From Prorocentrum cordatum (lineage: Eukaryota; Sar; Dinophyceae; Prorocentrales; Prorocentraceae): a DNA stretch of 64,000 nt. The notes under the pieces are model-generated. The model searched no databases. It saw only the letters and a list, made by a program, of their open reading frames with translations, and was not told where the DNA came from. Made by a program: the position numbers and the translations under genes. The stretch lies in contig CAUYUJ010016893.1 in NCBI GenBank assembly GCA_963575745.1, positions 221,342-285,341 on the forward strand, in the 5' to 3' direction. Below are positions 12,006 through 23,100 of the stretch, in pieces (position 1 is the stretch's first letter; each line of letters begins with the position of its first letter).

Positions 12006-12329
12006 ACGTCCCCCCGTCGCTTGCTGCCGGCCCTCGCAAAGGGACAGAAACTGTCCGACACGAAGTCGCGGATTTCTTGCGTCGGCGCTGCACCCCCCTT
12101 TTGGCGCGTCTCGCGCGCCAGGGGCGGCGCCGCAGGCACTGCCAGGGGGAGTCGAGCGCCGACCCGAGAACTCCGCGCGGACCTCCGACAGATCATGCTT
12201 GCGCCGCTCTCTGTTTTTACCTAACAGTGAAGACTGATAGGTTTCTAATGATCTCAAAAGAAAGCATCATGACTCCCCAGGGGGGTCCGGGCAGGATCCG
12301 GGGAGAATCCGCGGAAGTCGTTTGAAGCA
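12006..12329. other. No gene recognised
   Basis: Unrecognised sequence between the palindrome cluster and the 73-bp array. Confidence 0.4.
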
Positions 12330-12690
12330 AACAGTTACACACTTCGTGGTCTTCGAGGTCCCAGAACTCCATTCCCGGGCCACATTCTGAATGCCCGGAG
12401 CCAACTGTAGGCCATTTCGTGCTCTTCGAGTTCCCAGAACTCCATTCCCGGGCCACATTCTGAATGCCCGGAGCCAACTATAAGCCACTTCGTGCTTTTC
12501 CAGTTCCCAGAACTCCATTCCCGGGCCACCTTTTGAATGCCCGGAGCCAACTGTAGGCCACTTCGTGGTCTTCGAGTTCCCAGAACTCCATTCCTGGGCA
12601 TGATTTTGAATGCCCGGAGCCAATTGTAGACCACTTCGTGTTCATCGAGTTCCCAGAACTCCTTTCCCGGGCCACACTTTGAATGCTGAG
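12330..12690. repeat. 73-bp tandem repeat, 5 copies
   Basis: The marker CCAGAACTCC starts at 12361, 12434, 12507, 12580 and 12653, an exact 73-bp period. Each unit contains CCATTCCCGGGCCAC and GAATGCCCGGAGCCAA. Differences between units are a few bases. 73 is not a multiple of three, so the overlapping frames are repeat artefacts. Confidence 0.9.
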
Positions 12691-14100
12691 GCAGGCTGAT
12701 GCTGAGGCTGAGGCAGGCTGAGGCTGAGGCAGGCTGAGGCTGAGGCCGAGGCTGCAGGCAGACTGAGGCTGAGGCTGAAGCAGGCTGAGGCTGAGGCTGA
12801 GGCAGGCTGAGGCTGAGGCTGAGGCAGGCTGAGGCTGAGGCTGAGGCAGGCTGATGCTGAGGCAGGCTGAGGCTGAGGCTGAGGCTGATGCAGGCTGAGG
12901 CTGAGGCAGGCTGAGGCTGAGGCCGAGGCTGAAGGCAGACTGAGGCTGAGGCTGAAGCAGGCTGAGGCTGAGGCTGAGGCAGGCTGAGGCTGAGGCTGAG
13001 GCTGAGGCTGATGCTGAGGCAGGCTGAGGCTGAGGCTGAGGCTGATGCAGGCTGAGGCTGAGGCAGGCTGAGGCTGAGGCCGAGGCTGAAGGCAGACTGA
13101 GGCTGAGGCTGAAGCAGGCTGAGGCTGAGGCAGGCTGAGGCTGAGGCAGGCTGAGGCTGAGGCTGAGGCTGATGCAGGCTGAGGCTGAGGCTGAGGCTGA
13201 GGCCGAGGCTGAGGCAGACTGAGGCTGAGGCTGAAGGGCTGAGGCTGAGGCTGAGGCAGGCTGAGGCTGAGGCTGAGGCTGATGCTGAGGCAGGCTGAGG
13301 CTGAGGCTGAGGCTGATGCAGGCTGAGGCTGAGGCTGAGGCTGAGGCCGAGGCTGAAGGCAGACTGAGGCTGAGGCTGAAGCAGGCTGAGGCTGAGGCTG
13401 AGGCAGGCTGAGGCTGAGGCTGAGGCAGGCTGAGGCTGAGGCAGGCTGAGGCTGAGGCTGAGGCTGATGCAGGCTGAGGCTGAGGCAGGCTGAGGCTGAG
13501 GCCGAGGCTGAAGGCAGACTGAGGCTGAGGCTGAAGCAGGCTGAGGCTGAGGCTGAGGCAGGCTGAGGCTGAGGCTGAGGCTGAGGCTGAGGCTGAGGCT
13601 GAGGCTGAGGCAGAGGCTGAGGCTGAGGCTGAGGCTGAGGCTGAGGCTGAGGCTGAGGCTGAGGCTGAGGCTGAGGCTGAGGCAGCAGGCTGAGGCTGAG
13701 GCTGAGGCAGACTGAGGCTGAGGCTGAGGCTGATGAGGCTGAGGCTGAGGCTGATGCAGGCTGAGGCTGAGGCTGAGGCTGAGGCTGAGGCTGAGGCAGA
13801 CTGAGGCTGAGGCTGAGGGCTGATGAGGCTGAGGCTGAGGCTGAGGCTGAGGCTGAGGCTGAGGCTGAGGCAGGCTGAGGCTGAGGCTGAGGCTGAGGCT
13901 GAGGCTGAGGCTGATGCAGGCTGATGCTGAGGCAGGCTGAGGCTGAGGCTGAGGCTGATGCAGGGTGAGGCTGATGCAGGCTGAGGCTGAGGCCGAGGCT
14001 GAAGGCAGACTGATGCTGAGGCTGTGGCTGAGGCTTAGGCAGGCTGAGGCTGAGGCAGGCTGAGGCTGAGGCTAAGGCAGGCTGAGGCTGAGGCTGTGAC
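12688..14100. repeat. GGCTGA hexamer minisatellite, about 1.4 kb
   Basis: Built of GGCTGA hexamers with regularly placed variant units (GGCAGGCTGA, GGCCGAGGCTGAAGGCAGAC). The composite marker GAAGGCAGAC or a close variant recurs near 12754, 12931, 13088, 13213, 13355, 13510 and 14001, mostly 124-177 bp apart, so there is higher-order structure. TGA in every hexamer of one frame blocks translation on the plus strand. Confidence 0.9.
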
Positions 14101-14258
14101 TGCGACTGCCGTTGCCACTGCGACTGTCATCACGAATGCGACTACGACTGCGAGAACAGCAGCATTCTACAACTGGATTATCATCTGAATCTTAAGGGGA
14201 ATGCTTCCAGATATGCTCCTACACATCGCTGTGAGGTTGCTTTGCCGGGGTAATTAGT

Positions 14259-14475
14259 TCATCGGTCGCTGGCGGCGGCGGCGACGACGACAACGACTTC
14301 GACAAGGGCGTAGTTAGAAAGGTGGGCTAGACGGCGCGGGCGCGCCTTGATGGCAGCGAGCAGGTTGCGGTACTGCACCCGCTCGCCGAACTTCCCCGCG
14401 CTGCGCAGCAATGCGCCCCAGTCGAACTCCGCGCACACCGCCTGCTCCAGCTCCTGCAGACGCGCCCGAGCTGGC
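14259..14475 (-). CDS. Candidate 3' exon of an unrecognised gene
   Basis: A TTTTGCAG acceptor on the minus strand is followed directly by a protein-like frame: ARLQELEQAVCAEFDWGALL, then RSAGKFGERVQYRNLLAAIK and ARPRRLAHLSNYALVEVV, ending at a TGA at 14259. Composition is balanced, unlike the repeat frames around it. It may pair with the candidate exon at 15010-15107, which lies in the same frame upstream with a TCC-rich stretch between. Family unknown. Confidence 0.35.
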
Positions 14476-14699
14476 CTGCAAAAGCGGAGTCCTGGAGACT
14501 CCTCGCCTGCTTCGGGCCTCCGGGGGCCCTCCACGGGGGGTCGCTCGGCCGAAAAGCAGCGACTCGGGATGGAGAGCTGACCTTGGTGGAGGCCCTGGGG
14601 TCTGGTACCCCTTAACCTCAAGACACCTTTTCCCCCCGGGGGGCCTAAGAAGCCAAGACACGCGACCCTCGAACTTCGATCCCTCTCCTCCTGCAGGGA

Positions 14700-15005
14700 G
14701 AAAACGTGGAGGAAGGAGGGAGGACGGAAAGGAGGACGATGACGGATGAAGGAAGAAACGGAGGAGGAAAAAGGGGGGAAAGAGGTGGAAGAGGAGGAGG
14801 AGGAGGAGGAGGAAGAGGAGGAGGAGGAGGAGGAGGCGTGGAGAAGATTATACGGAGGGAGACCAGGAGGAAGAGGGGGAGGCAGAGGTGTGGAGGGAGG
14901 AGAAGCAGGAGGGGGGGGAGGTGTGGAGGGAAGAAACCACGATGAGTACGATGAGGAGTACGAGGAGGAGGGGTACGAGGAGGAGGAGGAGGAGGAGGAG
15001 GAGGA
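14700..15005. repeat. GGA-rich tract
   Basis: Interrupted GGAGGA and GAAGAGGAGG triplets, split around 14870-14940. It lies between two candidate minus-strand exons and would be intronic if they belong together. Confidence 0.85.
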
Positions 15006-15009
15006 GGAA

Positions 15010-15107
15010 AGGAAGATGGAGTCCTCCACAATCGCATTGAAGCCCAGGTGGCCCTGGTTGTGGACGTCCAGAGCGTTGCAGCCTCGGCAAACATAGCGCC
15101 CCCGCAC
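15010..15107 (-). CDS. Candidate exon upstream of 14259-14475
   Basis: The minus-strand frame RGRYVCRGCNALDVHNQGHL then GFNAIVEDSIF is protein-like and stays in frame with the candidate exon at 14259-14475. A donor of the GA or GT type could lie in GCGATTGTGGAGGACTCC. No upstream exon was found because the foldback repeat begins at 15110. Confidence 0.25.
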
Positions 15108-15109
15108 AG

Positions 15110-16479
15110 GCGTGAGGGACGACGACGCCGAGGACGATTCAGATGATGATGATGGTAATAATTATGGTGATGCTGATGGTGGTGATGAGAAAGAGCGTGT
15201 TCTACCGCTGCTGGCGGAAAACCGGGGGGGGTCACTACCGGTTCGAACCCGATCCCCCCCCCCCCCCCTCCGGAAAGGGGGGGGTCACTACCGGTTCGAA
15301 CCCCTCCCCCCCCCCCCAGCTCATCATGAAAAGGGGGGGGGGTCACTACCGGTTCGAACCCCTCCCCCCCCCCCTCTCGAAAACCCAGTGGGGGTGCGGA
15401 CAGAGGTGGGGACGGTGTTGGTGGGACAGTGGTGAGGGGACAGCGGGACAGTGGTGGGGACAGTGGGACAGTGGGACAGTAGAGGGCCGGTAGTGGTGGG
15501 GACAGTGGTGAGGACAATGGTGGGAACAGGGGGGACAGTGGACAGTGGTGGGGACGGTGGTGGTGGTGACAGTGGTGTGGGCACAGTGGGAATGAGGTGG
15601 AAACAATGGGACAGTGGAGGGTACAATGGTGGTGGGGACAGTGGTGAAGGCGGTGGCGAGGACGGCGGTGGGACAATGGGACAGAGGTACAGTGGGGACA
15701 GTGGTGGGGACAGTGGGGACAGTGGTGGGAACAGTGGGACAGCTCAGTGGGACAGCGGAGGAGTCAGTGGGACAGTGGGGACAGTGGGGATAGTCGGGCA
15801 GTGGTTGGGGCCGTGGAGACAGTGGGGAGAGTGGAACCGTGGTGGGAACAGTGGTGGGGACAGTGGGGACAGTGCGACAGTGGTGGGGGCACTGGTGGGG
15901 ACACAGTGGGGACAGTGGTGGTGAGGACAGTGGTGCTGGGAACAACAGTGGAGGATGTGATGCGGACGGTGGTAGGGACCGGGAGTCGTTTGCTGGCGGT
16001 GAGTGGGGGGGTGGGGAGGGGTTCGAACCGGTAGTGATCCCCCTCCGGTTTTCGAGGGGGGGGGGGGGGGGTTCGAACCGGTAGTGACCCCCCCTGGTTT
16101 TCCGGATCCGGAGGGGGGGGGGGGGGGGGGGGGGGAGGGGTTCGAACCGGTAGTGACCCCCCCGGTTTTCGAGGGGGAGGGGGGGGGGGGGAGGGGTTAG
16201 GGGAGGGGGGGGAGGGGGGGGGTTTTGCCGGGGGAAGGGGTGGGGGGGGGGGAGGGGTTCCAGCAGGGGGGGGGGATTTTCGGAGGGGGGGGGGGGCGAC
16301 CCCCGGGTTCCGGAGGAAAAGGTTGGCAATTTTCCACAGTAAAGCGGCGGTGGATCACGCTCTCTCGGTGATGATGATGCTGATGCTGATGCTGATGATG
16401 CTGACGACGATGCTGCTTATGATGATCATGATGGTGATGATGATGGCGATGGCGAGGAGGATCACAATGATGATGATAC

Positions 16480-16526
<47 letters not shown>

Positions 16527-16554
16527 CTGCTGCTGCTGCTGCTGCTGCTGCTGA

Positions 16555-16610
<56 letters not shown>

Positions 16611-16620
16611 GTGGGGGTGG
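15110..16620. repeat. Large foldback (inverted repeat) element
   Basis: Left arm about 15110-15385, right arm about 16005-16620, in opposite orientation. Outer parts of both arms are GATGAT-rich. Next comes a shared sequence near AGAGCGTG...CCGC (15190-15215 and, inverted, 16345-16370). Inner parts carry copies of GTCACTACCGGTTCGAACCC: about three on the left, about three or four inverted on the right, each next to a poly-C or poly-G run. The core GGTTCGAACC is itself palindromic. The centre is an ACAGTGG minisatellite. Confidence 0.75.
15410..15960. repeat. GGGGACAGTGGT minisatellite
   Basis: Degenerate 10-12-bp units of the type GGGGACAGTGGTG fill the loop of the foldback. Confidence 0.9.
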
Positions 16621-16625
16621 TGATG
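16365..16625. repeat. (GAT)n / (CTG)n trinucleotide arrays
   Basis: GATGATGAT passes into CTGCTGCTG and back. Outer part of the right arm of the foldback. Confidence 0.95.
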
Positions 16626-16724
16626 GTGGTTGTGGTGACGGTGATGAGGACCATCATCCGAATAAGAGAGCCGACCCGTCATTCACTGTCCCTGGGTGAG
16701 TGGCTGAAGCGGGCTTCCACGGTG

Positions 16725-16830
16725 CGGATTGTTGTTGTTGTTGCTGCTCTTGCTGCTGCTGCTGTTGCTGTTGTTGTTGCTTTTAATGTTGTGTTGTTGT
16801 TGCTGTTGCTGTTCTTCTTCTTGCTGTTGT
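16725..16830. repeat. (TTG)n / (CTG)n tract
   Basis: TTGTTGTTGTTGCTGCTCTT-like triplets. Confidence 0.9.
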
Positions 16831-17014
16831 GATGAGCTCTCATTACTGAAGAATTAGTATTGTTGATCCCCCCTCCATTGACATAGGTGTTTTTTGATTG
16901 AAGTGCCCTTCCCCGGGCTCGCATCCTTTTTTCTACAAAGGGAAGTCTTCCTCCTCAAACTGCATTGTTGCTCCCCCACCTACAACAACAGCGGCTCCCG
17001 CATGATACTTCCTC

Positions 17015-17215
17015 ATAATTGATTCCGAAAGTGCGCTCTCGTGCGGGACTTCCTCACAATTGACTCTGGAGTCGCGCTCTCGCGTGGGACTTCTTCTCAA
17101 TTTATTCAGACGCCGCGCCCTCGACATTCAGGAGTCACGCTCTCGCTGTGGATTTCCTCACGATTGATTTGAAACTCGAGCTGTCGCTCCAGACTTCTTC
17201 ACGATTCATGGAGGA
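17015..17215. repeat. Degenerate about 57-bp tandem repeat
   Basis: Three to four diverged units, each with GCGCTCTCG, GGACTTCCTCAC and AATTGATT-like segments. Confidence 0.6.
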
Positions 17216-17339
17216 CGCACGCTTCAGCAACCCGCCTGCTCGACCTGGCCGCCTTGGCCCTCCTTCCCGACCCGCCTGGTAGGGTCTACCCGCGCGATCT
17301 GCCCGCCTGGTTCTGCCACGTGTTTTCTGCTCCTAGCCC

Positions 17340-17700
17340 CCCTTCTCCTAGTCTCTCTCGTGCTCCATCCTCCTCCCTCCCCCTTGTCCCTTCCTTCCAT
17401 CCGTCCTCTCTTCCCCTGCCTCAGGGGCTGCACGAAATACACGTTGCAGGTACGAAAGATATACCCCCAAGGGGGTACAGTCGAAGACGAAGAGGGCGGG
17501 TATCGAGGGTTCGGGATAGACGTGTTGAATGGCACGCGAGCAGATAAGAGCGAACACTGTAAAAATTATTATTGCTGTTATTGCTGATGTTTGTTGTTGT
17601 TTGGTGTCGTCGTCCCGCCCGCGCCCTGGCCCGCGACCCACCCGCGACCGCCACGTCACTCTTATCCGCCACTGCGGGGTGCTACATACTGTAGTGGTGA
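17340..17700. repeat. Dispersed repeat, family D, copy 1 (uninterrupted)
   Basis: Shares its length with the sequence around 56820-56902 plus 57870-58150: both have CTCTCTCGTGCT, CTCTCTTCCCCTG-type text, GAAGACGAAGAGGG, GTGTTGAATGGCA, GGCCCGCGACCCA and a GTGCTA end. Copy 2 is split by about 1 kb of family E elements, so this copy approximates the unoccupied state. Confidence 0.7.
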
Positions 17701-19270
17701 TGGCGATCCAGTGCCGCCGAACAGGTCTGGAACACTCGGTCTACGCAGCCTGCCGAGACGCCGGCTTCACCCGCGTGGTCGGCAAGAAAACGTCGAGCGT
17801 GAGGGCTGCTTGCCGCCGAAGCAGACGGCACACAGCCCACAGAACAACCGCAGCTGCTCAGCTCTCGCCGACGGCGCCCCGGTCTGCAACCGTTAGACAG
17901 CGCGCGGTGCCTCGGCGGCCCCGGCGACGCGGTGTGCCCTGCGAGTGGAGGGCGTGTCGACCTCGCTCCGCGGGGCGCGACTCTGGGCGAGGGCTCGGGA
18001 CATTCGACGCCTCCGCAGTGGACAGCGGGTCGGAGCTCCCCCCGGCGGCGCTCCGGACAGGCACCGCGGCCGCCCCGAGAGGGCAAGGCGGCGGCAGCAG
18101 CCCGCCGATGTACCTCTCCGAGGAGGGAAGACGGGCGGCGCGGGCCGCGGAAGGAGAGGCACGCTCTCGCAGCAGAGGGCGGACCAGGAAGGCAGGGCTG
18201 TCAGCTCAGAGATCAACGCATCCGAATCTTTGCGAGACACCGCACCCCCCGAGCAGATCGGGACCCACGGAACACGACGCCACGGCGAAGGGCAACCCGG
18301 CCACCGCCAGCAGCTGCGGCAGAGGTACAGCGGAGCAGCAGCAGGAGAAGCACGCGGGAGGAAACGCACAGCAGCAGCACCAGCGACGACCGCAGCAGCA
18401 TGGTGGGCACACAAGGGGGACACCAGAGAACAAACACAACAACGAGGACCCTACAAGCACATCGAGCGGAACGCTCGAGCTTGTCAGGACCTCGCGCACG
18501 CGAGTGCAAGCAAAGCAAGGGCAGCTGTGCCCAGGTTTCGAACCGCCCTCTCAGCGAGGCCCTCAGCTGAGAGCAAGCTCGAAGCACCAAGGAATGAGGA
18601 GACGAGCAGACTGACCATTGGGAATACGGACAGGTTGTATGGCAGCCCGAATCGGGGGATGGCGCTGCACCAGCAGCCTCAACCTGCCTTCAAAGATGCG
18701 TCCCACCGACGTCCCAAGCGGAACGGTCCGCAACCGCCACCAAGGGCGGGCGCGAGCGAAGCACTCGACCAGCGTGCAGAGGGCATCATCGCGCTTGGTG
18801 TCGGGAACCAGGCCGTCGACCCAGCAGGGAGCGAAGACGGGGGCGGCGAAGCTAAGCAGAAAAAGGGGGCGGGCCCTGATCGACAAGAGACCAGCAGCAC
18901 GGGGGGCCTTGCTGGTAGTGGCGCAGATCGTCGGGGCACCCGCGGGGAAATTTGGGCGTCCTGGGGCCGTACTCTTGGGCCCCATGGGACCCTTATAAAA
19001 CGGCTCAGGATAAAAAGCCGGCCCCCGGGAGGGGGTCCAATCCACTGGGGAGCCGCACAATGATAACAAAAAAAACACGACGCCGGACGTCTGGGGTTGC
19101 TCTGGGGCTTCACCCCGAGGCTCTCGAGGCAATCCGTGCTCTCGCCCACTGAGTGGGGCAGGTGCGCCTGGGACGGAAGATGGACCCTAGGGAGGCCAGG
19201 GGACCGCCGCCCGGAACCGACGAGCAAGGCCGCGGTCATCCTCGGGGCGACGGGCGCCGTACCGCCGCGC
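17701..19270. other. No gene recognised; long GC-rich frames
   Basis: Overlapping plus-strand frames of 361, 212 and 372 codons and minus-strand frames up to 197 codons coexist, as expected from GC-rich, stop-poor DNA. None shows a domain I recognise. Confidence 0.4.
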
Positions 19271-19271
19271 A

Positions 19272-19345
19272 CCGAGAGGACGGTCCTCCTTCTCCTCCTC
19301 CTCCTCCTCCTCCTCCTCCTCCTCTCCTCCTCCTACTCCTCCTCA
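19272..19345. repeat. (TCC)n tract
   Basis: CTCCTCCTC triplets on the plus strand. Confidence 0.9.
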
Positions 19346-20110
19346 ATTGAGCGAGGGAGGCGGGCGTGGCAGCGTACAAACTGCAGACGCTGCAAGGCCA
19401 CCCGCCGATGCCAGAGACATGGAACGGCGTGTGCTCCGCCAAAGCCAAGGAGTCCTTGCTTTCCTTCTTCGGGGCCGCGCGCAGAGGAGCCGAACCAGCT
19501 GAGGTCGCCAGCTCCTGGCTGGGGCGCGGCGATGGCCTGCGCAAAGCGGGCCAACACATCGAGCGTGAGCTTAGCAGACTTCACATCGGCAGCTTGGCAC
19601 TCGACTAGCGTCTTTAGCAGCGGCAGGAGGCTCCGAGCCCAACCTGGCAAACAGACCTGCCCACATGTTCTCTGGGAGATGAATGATCTCCGACGGACTG
19701 CGCAAGCAGAAAGCCTCGTCCCACTCACGATTCGAGGGGGTCCAGGAGAAAGGTCGGAGTGGGATCACCGTCTTTGCACAAAGCGAACCTATTTCTCCAG
19801 ATGCAGGTGTGCTTAGAGCTACTGAAGGACAGAAGGGGGTCCCCAAACTCACCTTCCCTAACATCACCCAAACGGTCCGAAACGGCCTGGGCGTTCAGGG
19901 CCAATCCGAAGCGCCTGGAGAATCGCAAACCGCTCCGCCCGAGGCACCGACTGGCACCGCCCAGGGCGAGCGCCGTACACGGCACGGGTCGGGAGCCCGC
20001 TCGGGGCCAACTCCACCGCGAACCATCCACACCGCCTAAATTCGGGACTGGCGCTGGCCAGTCCCGAGCCCTCAGACCTGCGCTCCAAGACGTCCTCAGG
20101 CATACATTGG
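19333..20110 (-). mobile_element. LINE remnant: RNase H region, frameshifted
   Basis: The minus strand holds a second RNase H-like segment. Near 20080 it reads ERRSEGSGLASASPEFRRCG, then WFAVELAPSGLPTRAVYGAR and SVPRAERFAILQALRI. This matches the layout TDGS...P.LRR.GW....YG...Q...RAE..A...AL of dinoflagellate LINE RNase H, with the catalytic T-D-G-S read as S-E-G-S. After frame changes, LNAQAVSDRLGDVREGEFGD and VKSAKLTLDVLARFAQAIA continue the block. No RT is present upstream, where tandem repeats start at 20.14 kb. The family assignment is from pattern memory. Confidence 0.55.
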
Positions 20111-20284
20111 TCCTGTGACCTATGGGTCTGCCAGGGCAGGGTTGACGAGAGAGGGGGCGGGTGGGGGAGCGAGGAGGGAGAGGAGGAGGGGGGGAAGGGG
20201 GTTCTCATGAGGCAATGTGAGCGAGAAGAGGGGCGGGGAGATGGGAGAGGGGAGGAGCGGACACGACATGGGGGTGGGGCATCA

Positions 20285-20465
20285 AACCATGGGGGGGGGA
20301 CACCCGAAAAACACACCAGCCCTTCCCCAGCCGTCCATCCATGTGGTGACGATGTCCTGGGCCGATTCGCCCACGACTCTCCTGCGAGGTGTCGTCGACG
20401 TGCTGCACCGACAGCACGACTGGGGGGGACACCCGAGAAACACGCCAGCCCTTCCCCAGAAAAGG
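20285..20465. repeat. Direct repeat, about 130 bp apart
   Basis: GGGGGACACCCGAAAAACAC at about 20292 recurs as GGGGGACACCCGAGAAACAC at about 20422, both continuing into CCAGCCCTTCCCCAG. Confidence 0.75.
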
Positions 20466-20624
20466 GGGAGGCCCGCGGGCCGCCACTGCCCTGCGGGGCA
20501 GGGGGGGGGGGGGGGCACCGCCGCCCCCCCCCCCCCGCTCGGTGGCCGGACGCCCCGCGGCCCCCTGCCGGCCAGTGGCGCACTGCATGCCTCCCCGTCG
20601 GCGCGATCGACCTCCACGGGGCGC

Positions 20625-21105
20625 TGAAGAAGGAACCCTTTTCGTTTGGGAGGGGCTCGGTGTTCCTTGATTGTTTCATAATTTGCCTCGGGTTTTCCTG
20701 AGGTTTTCCATGGGTGATCCTTGATTGTTTCATAATTTGCCTCGGGTTTTCCTGAGGCTTTTGGACGTCAGGGTGTTCAAACGAATGCCTTTGGACCGTT
20801 CGACGTCCAAAGGGGCTGTCGAACGAATGGACCAAAGGCTGTCGACCGAAAGCCTCTGGACGACAAGGTGTTCGAACGAATGCCTTTGGACCGTTCGACG
20901 TCCAAAGGGGCTGTCGAGCGAATGGACCAAAGGCTGTCGACCGAATGCCTTTGGGCGACAAGCTCGCAAGGGGTTCTGTCGCCCTCCGCCTCAGGCTGGG
21001 CGCGACGCGCCTGAAGAAGGAGCCCTTTTCGCTTGGGAGGGGCTCGGTGTTCCTCGATTGTTTCATAGTTTGCCTCGGGTTTTCCTGAGGTTTTCCATGG
21101 GAAAT
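20625..21105. repeat. Nested direct repeats (96 bp and about 386 bp)
   Basis: GTGTTC...ACGAATGCCTTTGGACCG occurs at 20772 and 20868 (96 bp apart), followed by GTTCGACGTCCAAAGGGGCT in both. The block GGGAGGGGCTCGGTGTTCCT near 20650 recurs near 21036, each time followed by TTTGCCTCGGGTTTTCCTGA. Confidence 0.8.
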
Positions 21106-22469
21106 CGAGGTTGAACTTATGGGAAAAAGGGGCCTCGTTCCTTATTTAGGGTTCCTTAGGTCAACGCCCCGACTGTAGGGACTGTCGACCGAAAGCGTTT
21201 GGACGACAAGCTCGCAGTGGGTTCTGTCGCCCTCCTCCGCCTTTTGCTGGGCGCGAGGCGCCCGAACGCGGTGCACGAGATCCCGCACGGAGAGTTCCGA
21301 AAGGCGGGGCATCACTTCCAGGGGGGCGACCAGCGTTACAGCTTCGCCGAAAAGACAAGGGCGGCGTCGGCAATGGCTGCTCAGGATTGACAGTAGTCGG
21401 GGCGTTTCGCTGTTGATCAGAGCAGGAGGAGCACTTGCGCTCTGCGCGGTAGAAGGTCGGGGCAGAGCGCGGGCGGCGCCAGCGACACGCGAGACGAGAC
21501 ATGGGCCACTCGCGCAGTGCGTGTCGCACGGGCCGCGAACAGGCCACGCGGTTTACGCGAGACAAAGCCCGTCACGCAATCGTTCGTCGTCTTCCTGACT
21601 GCCCGTCTGGGGTGAACGTCCCGCATGTCTGTCGGGCTCTTGAGCTGACGCCGCCAGACCTGGCTCGTGACGCCACGTGAACCGTTCAATCTTGACAGAT
21701 CTCCGCTTTCGGTCCCGGAAGCTGCCGGCCTCACCAATCGGGCTCCCAAGTCGGGCAGCTGAGTGATCCGGGATAAGCCTGGTCTGTGCACGGCCCTGCT
21801 AGGAGACCCCCACATGTGATCCCAGAAAATGATCGAAACGCCGACCTGGAAAACTCCAGTGCAAACCGAAACTGGATGACATCTGCATGTGGCAACATCT
21901 GATCCGGGAGATCTGGGGCCAAGTGACAACCGAAAAACTCTTGTGCAAAAGCGGGACAGCCGAATCAGCAGCTATCCCTGGACACCCCGCGCCCTGATCA
22001 TTCGAGGCTTTGACCGAAGGGCGTTCTGAACGCTTGCGCTGGCGTCGCCGCCGCGACGCGGCGGCGCGAACCTACCGTAGTTGGGCAGTTCGGAGTCTCC
22101 TGACAGTGGGCTGGATCATCAAAAGTGCGCGCGCACACTCCAGTGCGCGCAGGGACGGTGGGGCAGATATCCCGATTCTTCCGCGGCTTGATCAGATGCC
22201 CGTGGCGAGCGTGGCCCAAAAACAAACAGTTGTCTTGAACATTCGATGCTACAGTATCCCGCCATCTGGCTTGGCGGCATATGCACACATGTGCCATAGC
22301 CGTGCACTGGGGTACCTCCTGCTGTTGGGCTGGGCCACACACGTATGTGCACGTGCAAACTTTGGTGTGCGCAGAGACGCTGGGAATAGATACGTGTTAC
22401 GCGTGGCCCGCTCGAGAAGCTCGGGATACCCATATGCTGACTTTTGAGGCGCGCGAAATGTACTTTCGC
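21106..22469. other. No gene recognised
   Basis: Open frames up to 170 codons without a recognisable domain. 22110-22400 has several GCGCGC-rich segments. Confidence 0.4.
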
Positions 22470-22640
22470 CCACATTGCGCCGGCAAGGCCATCCCCGTGT
22501 CAATTCCGCACGAGTCCGCCAGCATTCCTCAAAGTACGATGCGTCAACCTTTGAAATCCCTCGAAGTCGAGGCCGATTCTGGAGCGCCCCACAGGACTCG
22601 TCGGCGACCATAGACAGTCCAGACCCTTGGGCAATTGTGC
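22470..22640 (-). pseudogene. Possible decayed reverse-transcriptase-type fragment
   Basis: The minus-strand segment KVDASYFEECWRTRAELTRG followed by W resembles the W..T..E...GW approach segment of some dinoflagellate polyproteins with a reverse transcriptase. Flanking sequence gives no further RT motif, so this is a weak call that chance could explain. Confidence 0.15.
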
Positions 22641-22884
22641 GGAGCGCTGCGCTGCACCGCGTGCAGGAGTCCGCCGCGCGGCCCCCTGCGAAGCGCCTTT
22701 CGCCGAGGAGGAGCGAAGCCTGCCCGCGCGCAGGTGCAGCCGAGGCTGATCGGAGAGGACACGCGAGAGGACACAAGACCCTTCCGAGGGCCACACTGAC
22801 ATAGGAATGTGAAATTCATGGGCCGCGAAGCACGGGTCTCAGGGGCACCTTTGATTTGGCAGGGTCGACCTACTACTCAACCTC

Positions 22885-23100
22885 GATTTTGGAGTCCCGA
22901 AACGGCACGGTGACAGACCGTGCGGTGACCTCGGAACCCCAAGAGACCTCACCGCACGGTCCGTCGCCGCACGGTTTTGGGACCCCGGAGGCCCCTGTCG
23001 CCCGAGACGTCCTCGGAGCACGACCCGAGCCCCAAAACCGTGCGGTGACCCCGCATCCCCGCCGACTCACCGCACGGCGTGGTCACCACCCCGCTTGGGG
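22885..23100. repeat. Dispersed repeat with GTGCGGTGAC motifs, family H, copy 1
   Basis: Multiple CCGTGCGGTGACC and inverted CACCGCACGG motifs. The same order recurs at 55640-56040: TCCCGAAACGGTGCGGTGAC, CCCAAGAGACCTC, TTTTGGGACCC, GACTCACC and a CGGTGTGGTCACCAC end. Identity looks high over about 200 bp. Confidence 0.8.

Noticed and set aside
12330-12690. 73-bp array as a CRISPR array
   Set aside because: Units are directly adjacent with no unique spacers, and the setting is eukaryotic.
15228-16170. GGTTCGAACCC copies as tRNA genes
   Set aside because: Only the T-arm-like B-box text is present; no acceptor stem, D-arm or anticodon arm at the required spacing.
17945-19063. 372-codon plus-strand frame
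   Set aside because: Overlaps two other long frames on the same strand and several on the other; low-complexity Arg/Ala/Gly/Gln composition and no domain.
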